Notes under the pieces: model-generated
Database searches by the model: none
Told to the model about the DNA's origin: nothing
The model's input: only the letters and a program-made list of their open reading frames with translations
Assembly: GCF_004795255.1 (NCBI RefSeq)
Contig: NZ_SSBQ01000002.1
Coordinates: 601,001 to 665,000, forward strand
Direction of reading: 5' to 3'
Source of the DNA: Streptomyces sp. RKND-216
GTDB taxonomy: Bacteria > Actinomycetota > Actinomycetes > Streptomycetales > Streptomycetaceae
Length of the DNA stretch: 64,000 bases
Translations under genes and position numbers: made by a program
Shown here: in pieces, positions 54,005 to 61,381 of the stretch
Position numbering within the stretch: position 1 is the first letter of the stretch
Layout of the letters: every line of letters begins with the position of its first letter

Positions 54005-54574
54005 ATGGACACGGTCGCCGTCACCACCTGGTCGCTGGAGCAGACCTCTCCCGAGGACCTGACACCTTCTCGTATCCCGGACGAGACGTCCGGGATACGG
54101 ACAGTGCGGGCCGAGGTGCCGAGTCCGGAGTTCAGTCGCTTCCTCTACACCGCCGTGGGAGGCGACGTGACCTGGACGGACCGGTTGCCGTGGCCACGCT
54201 CCCGCTGGGCGGAGTTCCTGGAGCGCCCGGGCGTGGAGACCTGGGTGGCGTGGCAGCGCGGCACGCCCGCCGGTTTCGTGGAGCTGGACGGGCAGGCGGA
54301 CGGCGTGGTCGAGATCAGTTACTTCGGGCTGCTGCCGGCGTTCCGCGGCCGGGGCGTCGGCGGGCACCTGCTGTCGTACGGCACGGCGCGGGCCTGGGAT
54401 CTCGCCACCCGCTGGCCGAACCGCCGGCCGACGCGGCGGGTGTGGGTGCACACCTGCAGCAAGGACGGCCCCTACGCACTGGAGAACTACCGGCGCCGCG
54501 GCTTCCGGCTCTTCGACACCCGCACGGAGCAGGAACCCGCACACGAGGCGCCCGGCCCGTGGCCGGGCGCCTGA
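54005..54574 (+). CDS. GNAT-family N-acetyltransferase
   Basis: A 189-residue acetyltransferase. The GNAT core reads TWVAWQRGTPAGFVELDGQA, VVEISYFGLLPAFRGRGVGG (the acetyl-CoA loop), HLLSYGTARAWDL and VWVHTCSKDGPYALENYRRR, ending in GFRLFDTRTE. Start ATG at 54005. It precedes the sulfate-reduction operon but is separated by its leader region. The acceptor is unknown. An internal 13-bp palindrome is listed among findings. Confidence 0.87.
   Translation: MDTVAVTTWSLEQTSPEDLTPSRIPDETSGIRTVRAEVPSPEFSRFLYTAVGGDVTWTDRLPWPRSRWAEFLERPGVETWVAWQRGTPAGFVELDGQADGVVEISYFGLLPAFRGRGVGGHLLSYGTARAWDLATRWPNRRPTRRVWVHTCSKDGPYALENYRRRGFRLFDTRTEQEPAHEAPGPWPGA
54071..54099. repeat. 13-bp inverted repeat inside the GNAT gene
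   Basis: Arms CGTATCCCGGACG (54071-54083) and CGTCCGGGATACG (54087-54099) are perfect inverted copies separated by AGA. They fall in the GNAT coding region, 66 nt after the start codon, and would form a very stable RNA hairpin with a 3-nt loop. Confidence 0.6.
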
Positions 54575-54706
54575 CCCGTCACTCGGGCACCCGGACCTTC
54601 CGGCTCCCGGTGTGACGCCGGTCACGATTCCCGGGATGCGAGACGGCGGTGTCCACACTTCGGAAGGCAGTGGACGCGCCTCGCGGCGCGTGCCACGCTT
54701 TTCGGC
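54575..54706 (+). promoter_or_regulatory. upstream region of the sulfate-reduction operon
   Basis: This stretch should hold the operon's promoter. It includes TGTGACGCCGGTCACG (54611-54626), which matches the Crp-type pattern TGTGA-N6-TCAC(A/G) and GTG-N6-GNCAC. Because the region is GC-rich, the match could be chance. No clear hexamers could be named. Confidence 0.35.
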
Positions 54707-54790
54707 ATGTCCCGAGCTGGAATCGCCCTGGTGAGTCGACGCCACGTCGACCTCGGCCGCATGTCCAGCGCCATCTGTCCGGCGGGCTGA
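54707..54790 (+). CDS. cysteine-regulated leader peptide of the sulfate-reduction operon
   Basis: A 27-residue peptide starting MSRAGIALVSRRHVDLG and ending with a Cys codon (TGT) three codons before the stop. The RRHVDL core followed by SA-x-C is the conserved 'putative leader peptide' found before sulfur-assimilation genes in Streptomyces. Ribosome stalling at the Cys codon when cysteine is scarce probably allows the downstream genes to be expressed. The space to sir is about 200 nt of GC-rich sequence that can form the competing hairpins. Too short for normal gene calling. Confidence 0.85.
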   Translation: MSRAGIALVSRRHVDLGRMSSAICPAG

Positions 54791-54990
54791 CAGTCCCAGC
54801 ACCGCCGATCGCCGAGCACCGCGCCCCCGCCGTCGCGAGCGCGTGCCCGTCACCCCTGTAGCAACCTTCCGCGCGCCCGCGTGCGCTCTGCACGCGTGCC
54901 TGCGCGCCGGTTGCGCGCGCTCCGACACCCCGTGCCGCGGCGCGCGCGACCCATCCGAACGTCAGTGAAGCAGCCGGAGGACATACCGTC

Positions 54991-56688
54991 ATGGCCGACA
55001 CCCCTCAGCGCCCCGCCGCCGCACGGCCCCGCCGCAAGGCCGGCCGTCACCGCGGCGAAGGCCAGTGGGCAGCCGGGCACTTCACCCCGCTCAACGGCAA
55101 CGAGCAGACGAAGAAGGACGACGACGGTCTCCATGTGCGCCGTCGCATCGAGACGATCTACGCGCACCGCGGCTTCGCGTCCATCGACGGCGCCGACCTG
55201 CGCGGACGAATGCGCTGGTGGGGGCTGTATACCCAGCGGAAGCCCGGCATCAGCGGCGGGAAGACAGCCGTCCTGGAGCCGGAGGAGCTGGACGACGAGT
55301 ACTTCATGCTCCGCGTCCGTATCGACGGCGGCCGGCTCACCACCGCGCAACTGCGCGTCGTCGGCGAGGTGTCCCAGGAGTTCGCCCGCGGCACCGCCGA
55401 CATCACGGACCGGCAGAACGTCCAGTTCCACTGGATCCGGGTGGAGGACATGCCGGAGATCTGGCGGCGGCTGGAGTCCGTGGGACTGTCCACCACCGAG
55501 GCGTGCGGCGACACGCCGCGCGTGATCCTCGGGTCGCCCGTGGCCGGTATCGCCAAGGACGAGATCATCGACGGCACCCCGGCGCTGGAGGAGATCGCCC
55601 GCCGTGTGGTCGGCAACCCGGCGTACTCGAACCTGCCGCGCAAGTTCAAGGCCGCCGTGTCCGGTTCGCCCGTGCTGGACGTGGTGCACGAGATCAACGA
55701 CGTGTCGTTCGTCGGCGTGGAGCACCCCGAGCTGGGCCCGGGCTTCGACGTGTGGGTCGGCGGCGGCCTGTCCACCAACCCGAAGCTGGGCGTCCGCCTG
55801 GGCGCCTGGGTGCCGATCGAGGACGTCGCAGACGTCCACGAGGGCGTCGTCGCGATCTTCCGCGACTACGGCTACCGGCGGCTGCGCAACCGCGCCCGGC
55901 TGAAGTACCTGGTAGCCGACTGGGGCCCTTCGAGGTTCCGGCAGGTCCTGGAGGACGAGTACTTGCTGCGGACGATGGCCGACGGCCCGGCGCCCGCCCA
56001 GCCGGTGCAGCGCTGGCGCGACCACGTCGGCGTCCACGAGCAGCGGGACGGCCGGTACTACGTCGGTTTCGCGCCACGCGTCGGCCGGGTGGACGGCGCC
56101 ACCCTCGGCAAGATCGCCGACCTCGCTGAGGCGCACGGATCCGGCCGGGTCCGGACCACCGTCGAACAGAAGATGATCATTCTGGACGTGGAGCAGGAGC
56201 AGGTCCCCTCGCTGACCGAGGCGCTGGAGGCCCTGGACCTGACCACCACCCCGTCGGTCTTCCGGCGCGGCACCATGGCCTGCACCGGCATCGAGTTCTG
56301 CAAGCTGGCCATCGTCGAGACCAAGGGCCGCGGCGCCCGCCTCATCGACGAGCTGGAACAGCGGCTGCCGGACTTCGACGAACCCGTCACCATCAACCTC
56401 AACGGCTGCCCCAACTCCTGCGCCCGCATCCAGGTCGCGGACATCGGCCTCAAGGGACAGCTGGTCACCGACGCGGACGGCAACCAGGTCGAGGGCTACC
56501 AGGTGCACCTGGGCGGCTCGCTCGGACTGGAGCCCGGCTTCGGGCGCAAGGTCCGCGGCCTGAAGGTGACCGCCGACGAACTGCCCGACTACATCGAGCG
56601 GGTGCTGCGCGCCTACTCCGAGCAGCGCGAGGACGGCGAACGGTTCGCCCAGTGGGCGGCACGCGCCGACGAGGGGGCCCTCACATGA
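54991..56688 (+). CDS. sir: ferredoxin-dependent sulfite reductase
   Basis: A 565-residue siroheme/[4Fe-4S] enzyme that reduces sulfite to sulfide. Two pseudo-symmetric halves are seen: a first half with DITDRQNVQFHWIRVEDMPE and KFKAAVSGSPVLDVVHEIND, and a second with the cluster cysteines ACTGIEFCKLAIVETKGRG and NLNGCPNSCARIQVADIGLK (C-x5-C, C-x3-C). Family-normal length. First structural gene of the operon, 200 nt after the leader peptide. It ends in ATGA overlap with the zinc-ribbon gene. Confidence 0.94.
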   Translation: MADTPQRPAAARPRRKAGRHRGEGQWAAGHFTPLNGNEQTKKDDDGLHVRRRIETIYAHRGFASIDGADLRGRMRWWGLYTQRKPGISGGKTAVLEPEELDDEYFMLRVRIDGGRLTTAQLRVVGEVSQEFARGTADITDRQNVQFHWIRVEDMPEIWRRLESVGLSTTEACGDTPRVILGSPVAGIAKDEIIDGTPALEEIARRVVGNPAYSNLPRKFKAAVSGSPVLDVVHEINDVSFVGVEHPELGPGFDVWVGGGLSTNPKLGVRLGAWVPIEDVADVHEGVVAIFRDYGYRRLRNRARLKYLVADWGPSRFRQVLEDEYLLRTMADGPAPAQPVQRWRDHVGVHEQRDGRYYVGFAPRVGRVDGATLGKIADLAEAHGSGRVRTTVEQKMIILDVEQEQVPSLTEALEALDLTTTPSVFRRGTMACTGIEFCKLAIVETKGRGARLIDELEQRLPDFDEPVTINLNGCPNSCARIQVADIGLKGQLVTDADGNQVEGYQVHLGGSLGLEPGFGRKVRGLKVTADELPDYIERVLRAYSEQREDGERFAQWAARADEGALT

Positions 56689-56891
56689 GCGAGCGAGCGG
56701 CGCCCTTCTACTGCCCGTACTGCGGAGACGAGGACCTGCGGCCGTCCGAGGGCCGCCCGGACGCCGCGCGCGGCGCCGGCGTCCCATGGGAATGCCGCTC
56801 CTGCAACCGCGCCTTCACGCTCTCTTTCCTCGGACTGCTGGCCTCCGGCCTGCGGCCCGACGACGGCCCGGAAGGGGACCAGACCTCATGA
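56685..56891 (+). CDS. small zinc-ribbon protein between sir and cysH
   Basis: A 68-residue protein with two Cys pairs, FYCPYCGDEDLRP and WECRSCNRAFTLSF, the arrangement of a zinc ribbon. It overlaps sir by ATGA at its start and cysH by ATGA at its end, so it is translated with both. Similar small genes are seen at this place in other actinobacterial cys operons; the function is unknown. It could be an electron or iron-sulfur helper for Sir or CysH. Confidence 0.75.
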   Translation: MSERAAPFYCPYCGDEDLRPSEGRPDAARGAGVPWECRSCNRAFTLSFLGLLASGLRPDDGPEGDQTS

Positions 56892-57625
56892 CCACCGCCC
56901 AGGAGCCCGTACGCGAGTCGCTGCCGGCCCAACGCCACAGCAAGGCCGAACTGCGCCGGCTCGCTCTGGAGGCGGGCCGCGCGCTGGAGGGCGCGGACGC
57001 GCTGGACGTGATGCGCTGGGCCGCGGACACCTTCGGTCACCGGTTCTGCGTGACCTCCTCGATGGAGGACGCCGTCGTCGCACACCTCGCCTCGCGCGCG
57101 CTGCCCGGCGTCCACGTCGTGTTCCTCGACACCGGATACCACTTCCCGGAGACGATCGGCACCCGGGACGCGGTGGCCGCCGTGATGGACGTGGAGGTGA
57201 TCACCGTCACACCCCGGCAGTCGGTGGCCGAGCAGGACGCACGCCAGGGCACCCGGCTGCACGACCGCGACCCGGACCTGTGCTGCGCGCTGCGCAAGGT
57301 GCTCCCGCTGGAGGAGTCCCTGCGTGGCTACGACGCCTGGGCCACCGGGCTGCGGCGCGAGGAGTCGCCGCTGCGCTCCCTCACGCCCGTGGTCGGCTGG
57401 GACGACCGGCGGAAAAAGGTCAAGATCTCCCCGATCGCCCGTTGGTCACAACCGGATGTGGACCGTTACGTTGCGGAGCACGGAGTTCTCACCAACCCGC
57501 TGCTGTCCGACGGCTACGCCTCGATCGGCTGCGCGCCCTGCACCCGCCGGGTCCAGGACGGCGAGGACGCCCGCGCCGGGCGCTGGTCCGGCTTCGACAA
57601 GACGGAGTGCGGCCTGCACGTGTGA
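56888..57625 (+). CDS. cysH: adenylylsulfate (APS) reductase
   Basis: A 245-residue CysH protein. It has an adenylate-binding PP-loop variant (FCVTSSMEDAVVAHLA), HVVFLDTGYHFPET, WATGLRREESPLR, and a C-terminal KTECGLHV with the catalytic Cys. The cysteine pairs DLCCALRKV and GCAPCTRRV bind a [4Fe-4S] cluster, which marks it as an APS rather than PAPS reductase. It makes sulfite for Sir. Its start overlaps the zinc-ribbon gene by ATGA. Confidence 0.93.
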   Translation: MTTAQEPVRESLPAQRHSKAELRRLALEAGRALEGADALDVMRWAADTFGHRFCVTSSMEDAVVAHLASRALPGVHVVFLDTGYHFPETIGTRDAVAAVMDVEVITVTPRQSVAEQDARQGTRLHDRDPDLCCALRKVLPLEESLRGYDAWATGLRREESPLRSLTPVVGWDDRRKKVKISPIARWSQPDVDRYVAEHGVLTNPLLSDGYASIGCAPCTRRVQDGEDARAGRWSGFDKTECGLHV

Positions 57626-57667
57626 GACGTGGCGGCCCGATGGACGAGGATTGCAGGGAGCAGGGGC

Positions 57668-58213
57668 ATGAGCCTGACGGACACGGGAGCCACGGTGTGG
57701 CTCACCGGCCTGCCCAGTGCGGGGAAGACCACGATCGCCCGCGCGCTGGCAAACCACCTGGCCGGCGAGGGTCACCGGGTGGAGGTGCTGGACGGGGACG
57801 AGATCCGGACCTTCCTGTCCGCCGGGCTCGGTTTCTCTCAGGAGGACCGGCACACTAATGTGCAGCGGATCGGGTTCGTGGCCGAGCTCCTCGCCTCCAA
57901 CGGGGTCAAGGCGCTCGTCCCGGTGATCGCCCCGTACGCGGACAGCCGGGAGGCCGTCCGCAAGCGTCACCAGGCGGCGGGAACCGGGTACCTGGAGGTG
58001 CACGTCTCCACCCCGGTGGAGGTGTGCTCCGAGCGTGACGTGAAGGGTCTCTACGCACGTCAGGCAGCCGGGGAGATCGCCGGGCTGACCGGGGTCGACG
58101 ACCCGTACGAGGTGCCCGCGGACCCGGACCTGCGGATCGAGGCGCACCAGCAGAGCGTCGAGGAATCAGCGGGCGCGCTCCACGCGCTGCTCGTCGAAAG
58201 GGGACTGGCATGA
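57668..58213 (+). CDS. cysC: adenylylsulfate kinase
   Basis: A 181-residue kinase phosphorylating APS to PAPS. P-loop VWLTGLPSAGKTTIARAL, the lid and substrate motifs VEVLDGDEIRTFLSAGLGFS, EDRHTNVQRIGFVA, and the late ARQAAGEIAGLTGVDDPYEV. Having both CysC and an APS-type CysH means PAPS made here may serve sulfotransferases rather than the reduction route. It overlaps cysD by ATGA. Confidence 0.93.
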   Translation: MSLTDTGATVWLTGLPSAGKTTIARALANHLAGEGHRVEVLDGDEIRTFLSAGLGFSQEDRHTNVQRIGFVAELLASNGVKALVPVIAPYADSREAVRKRHQAAGTGYLEVHVSTPVEVCSERDVKGLYARQAAGEIAGLTGVDDPYEVPADPDLRIEAHQQSVEESAGALHALLVERGLA

Positions 58214-59151
58214 CGTCCGCGACCGTGGTGTCGGACGACACGGACAACCCGTACGCGTTGTCGCATCTGGACGCGTTGGAGTCGGAGGCGGTACACATCT
58301 TCCGGGAGGTGGCCGGGGAGTTCGAGCGCCCCGTGATCCTCTTCTCCGGGGGCAAGGACTCCATCGTCATGCTGCACCTGGCGATCAAGGCCTTCGCCCC
58401 CGCCCCGGTGCCCTTCTCCCTCCTCCACGTCGACACCGGCCACAACTTCCCCGAAGTCCTCGCCCACCGCGACGCCACCGTCGAACGCCACAACCTCCGC
58501 CTCCACGTCGCCCACGTCCAGGACTTCATCGACGACGGCACCCTCCGCGAACGCCCCGACGGCACACGCAACCCCCTCCAGACCGTCCCCCTCCTCGACG
58601 CCATCGACAAGAACCGCTTCGACGCCGTCTTCGGCGGCGGCCGCCGCGACGAGGAGAAGGCCCGCGCCAAGGAACGCGTCTTCTCCCTCCGCGACGAATT
58701 CGGCGGCTGGGACCCCCGCCGCCAGCGCCCCGAACTGTGGCAGCTCTACAACGGCCGCCACTCCCCCGGCGAACACGTCCGCGTCTTCCCCCTGTCCAAC
58801 TGGACCGAACTCGACGTGTGGCAGTACATCGGCCACGAGAAGATCGAACTCCCCGCCATCTACTACGCCCACCGCCGCGAGGTCTTCTCCCGCAACGGCA
58901 TGTGGCTCTCCGCCGGCGACTGGGGCGGCCCCACCGACACCGAGAAGACCACCCTGCAGACCCGCACCGTGCGCTACCGCACCGTCGGCGACATGTCCTG
59001 CACCGGCGCCGTCGACTCCGACGCCGACACCAACGACGCGATCATCACCGAGATCGCCGCCTCCCGCCTCACCGAACGCGGCGCCACCCGCGCCGACGAC
59101 AAGATGTCCGAAGCCGCCATGGAAGACCGCAAGCGCGAGGGATACTTCTAG
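58210..59151 (+). CDS. cysD: sulfate adenylyltransferase subunit 2
   Basis: A 313-residue PP-loop ATPase, catalytic half of ATP sulfurylase. Motifs: ILFSGGKDSIVMLHLAIKAF, HVDTGHNFPEVLAHRD, FGGGRRDEEKARAKERVFSL and NWTELDVWQYIGHEKIELP. Codon use changes sharply near codon 65: before it Leu is mostly TTG/CTG and Glu GAG; after it nearly every codon ends in C, with CTC, GTC and GAA. It adjoins cysN. Confidence 0.94.
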   Translation: MTSATVVSDDTDNPYALSHLDALESEAVHIFREVAGEFERPVILFSGGKDSIVMLHLAIKAFAPAPVPFSLLHVDTGHNFPEVLAHRDATVERHNLRLHVAHVQDFIDDGTLRERPDGTRNPLQTVPLLDAIDKNRFDAVFGGGRRDEEKARAKERVFSLRDEFGGWDPRRQRPELWQLYNGRHSPGEHVRVFPLSNWTELDVWQYIGHEKIELPAIYYAHRREVFSRNGMWLSAGDWGGPTDTEKTTLQTRTVRYRTVGDMSCTGAVDSDADTNDAIITEIAASRLTERGATRADDKMSEAAMEDRKREGYF

Positions 59152-59155
59152 ACCC

Positions 59156-60517
59156 ATGAGCACATCCCCCACCATCGACACCGCCGCGGCGCTCGCCGCC
59201 ACCTCCTTGCTGCGCTTCGCCACCGCCGGTTCCGTGGACGACGGCAAGTCCACCCTCGTCGGACGGCTGCTGCACGACTCCAAGTCGGTGCTCACCGACC
59301 AGCTGGAGGCCGTGGAGACCGCTTCCCGCAACCGCGGCCAGGACGCGCCCGACCTGGCGCTGCTCACCGACGGTCTGCGCGCCGAGCGCGAGCAGGGCAT
59401 CACCATCGACGTCGCCTACCGGTACTTCGCGACCACCAAGCGCCGGTTCATCCTGGCCGACACGCCCGGGCACGTGCAGTACACCCGCAACATGGTGACC
59501 GGCGCCTCCACCGCCGAACTCGCCGTGGTGCTGGTCGACGCGCGCAACGGCGTCGTCGAGCAGACCCGCCGCCACGCGGCCGTCGCCGCCCTGCTCCGCG
59601 TCCCGCACGTCGTCATGTGCGTCAACAAGATGGACCTGGTCGACTACCAGGAGAAGGTGTTCGCCTCGATCGCCGAGGAGTTCACCGCCTACGCCGCCTC
59701 GCTGGGCGTCCCGGAGATCACCACCATCCCGATCTCCGCCCTGGTCGGCGACAACGTGGTCACCGCCTCCGCCAACATGGACTGGTACGGCGGCCCGACC
59801 GTCCTGGAGCACCTGGAGACGGTGCAGGTCAGCCACGACCCCAGCGACGACCCGGCCCGCTTCCCGGTGCAGGTCGTGATCCGCCCGCAGACCGACGAGC
59901 ACCGCGACTACCGCGGCTACGCCGGCCAGATCGCGTCCGGCATCTTCCGCGTCGGCGACCGCATCACCGTCCAGCCCTCCGGACGCACCAGCACCATCGA
60001 GGGCATCGACGCGCTCGGCGAGCCGGTCGATGTCGCCTGGGCCCCGCAGTCCGTCACGCTCCGGCTCACCGACGACCTCGACATCTCCCGCGGCGACATG
60101 ATCGCCCCGGCCGACGCGAAGCTCTCGCCCAGCCAGGACCTGACGGCGACCGTGGCGCACCTGCACGACCGTCCGCTGAAGGTCGGCGACCGCGTGCTGC
60201 TCAAGCACGCCACCCGCACGGTGAAGGCCATCGTCAAGGACATCCCGTCCCGCCTGACGCTGGCCGACCTCTCCCAGCACCCCGCGCCGGGCGAGCTGGT
60301 CGCCAACGACATCGGCCGTGTCGTGCTGCGCACCGCGCAGGCCCTCCCGGTCGACGCCTACGCCGACTCCCGGCGCACCGGGTCGTTCCTGCTCATCGAC
60401 CCGGCCGACGGGACGACACTGACCGCCGGTATGGCGGGCGACGCCTTCGCCGAGGCGGCGGAGGAGACCAAGGAGACCCAGGGCGGCACGGCCGACGACG
60501 ACGGCTGGGACTTCTGA
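59156..60517 (+). CDS. cysN: sulfate adenylyltransferase subunit 1 (GTPase)
   Basis: A 453-residue EF-Tu-like GTPase that drives CysD. G1 is FATAGSVDDGKSTLVGRLLH, G3 ILADTPGHVQYTRNMVTGAS and G4 VMCVNKMDLVDYQEK; domains 2 and 3 are beta barrels from about residue 240. It has no fused APS kinase domain, which fits the separate cysC. It follows cysD by 4 bp. Confidence 0.94.
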   Translation: MSTSPTIDTAAALAATSLLRFATAGSVDDGKSTLVGRLLHDSKSVLTDQLEAVETASRNRGQDAPDLALLTDGLRAEREQGITIDVAYRYFATTKRRFILADTPGHVQYTRNMVTGASTAELAVVLVDARNGVVEQTRRHAAVAALLRVPHVVMCVNKMDLVDYQEKVFASIAEEFTAYAASLGVPEITTIPISALVGDNVVTASANMDWYGGPTVLEHLETVQVSHDPSDDPARFPVQVVIRPQTDEHRDYRGYAGQIASGIFRVGDRITVQPSGRTSTIEGIDALGEPVDVAWAPQSVTLRLTDDLDISRGDMIAPADAKLSPSQDLTATVAHLHDRPLKVGDRVLLKHATRTVKAIVKDIPSRLTLADLSQHPAPGELVANDIGRVVLRTAQALPVDAYADSRRTGSFLLIDPADGTTLTAGMAGDAFAEAAEETKETQGGTADDDGWDF

Positions 60518-60535
60518 CCCGTCCGCGCACCCACC

Positions 60536-60604
60536 CCGTCGAGGGGGCGGTGAGGAGGAGAGCGATGCGACACCCGCGACCGGCCCTCACCGCCCCCTCG
60601 ACGG
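60536..60604 (+). promoter_or_regulatory. perfect 20-bp inverted repeat around the chelatase start codon
   Basis: Arms of 20 nt at 60536-60555 (begins CCGTCGAGGG) and 60585-60604 (ends CCCTCGACGG) are perfect inverted copies around a 29-nt loop. The loop holds most of the ribosome binding site (AGGAGAG) and the ATG at 60565; the left arm includes the first part (TGAGG) of the site. An RNA hairpin this stable should hamper initiation unless opened, or act as a terminator after cysN. Confidence 0.7.
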
Positions 60605-61359
60605 CTCTCCTGCTGGTCGCGCACGGCAGCCGCGACGCCCGGCACGCGGCGACGACGACGGCGCTGTGCGAGGCCGTCCGCCGGAACCGGCCCGGCCTGC
60701 GGGTCGAGGTCGGCTACCTGGAGTTCGACACGCCGCGCGTGGGCGAGGCGCTGGAGCGGCTGGACGGCGAGGGCTTCCGCGACGTCGTCGCGGTGCCGCT
60801 CCTGCTCAGCAGCGCCTTCCACGCCAGGACAGACATCCCGCGCACGCTGCGGGAGGCGACGGCGCGACTGCCGCGACCGGCACGCGTGCACGTACGGCAG
60901 GCCGACGTGCTGGGACCCGATCCCCTGCTGCTCACCGCCCTGGAGCGGCGGCTGACCGAGGCCGGACTCGGCAGTCCGGCGGCCTCCGGCACCGGGATGG
61001 TGCTGACGGCGGCCGGCTCCTCCGACGCCCGGGCGGTGGCCTCCATCGAGGCTCTCGCCGAGCGGTGGCGCCGCGACGCCGGGTGGGCGGCCGTACGGAC
61101 GGCCTACGCGTCGGCCGACCTGCCGCGGACCGCGGACGCGGTGCGTGAGCTGCGCGCGGAGCCCGGGGTGCGGCGGGTGGCCGTGGCGCCGTACGTGATC
61201 GCGCCGGGGCGGCTGCCGGACCGCATCGTCGCCGGAGCGCGTGAGGCCCGCGCGGACGTGCTCGCTCCCGTGCTGGGGGCCGCGCCCGAGCTGGTGCGGC
61301 TGCTGCTGCGCCGCTTCGACGCAGCGGCGGCAGCGCCGCCCGGCTCGCTCGCCGCGTAG
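60565..61359 (+). CDS. CbiX-type sirohydrochlorin ferrochelatase
   Basis: A 264-residue chelatase with two CbiX-like halves: LLLVAHGSRDARHAATTTAL with the first catalytic His, then VPLLLSSAFHARTDIPRTLR with the second. It would insert Fe2+ into sirohydrochlorin, the last step of siroheme, the cofactor of the Sir protein in this operon. About 25 residues precede the usual family start, and DNA for codons 7-14 forms the right arm of the inverted repeat. An in-frame GTG 15 nt upstream is an alternative start. Confidence 0.88.
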   Translation: MRHPRPALTAPSTALLLVAHGSRDARHAATTTALCEAVRRNRPGLRVEVGYLEFDTPRVGEALERLDGEGFRDVVAVPLLLSSAFHARTDIPRTLREATARLPRPARVHVRQADVLGPDPLLLTALERRLTEAGLGSPAASGTGMVLTAAGSSDARAVASIEALAERWRRDAGWAAVRTAYASADLPRTADAVRELRAEPGVRRVAVAPYVIAPGRLPDRIVAGAREARADVLAPVLGAAPELVRLLLRRFDAAAAAPPGSLAA

Positions 61360-61381
61360 CCCCGCGGCCCCGGACGGGCCG

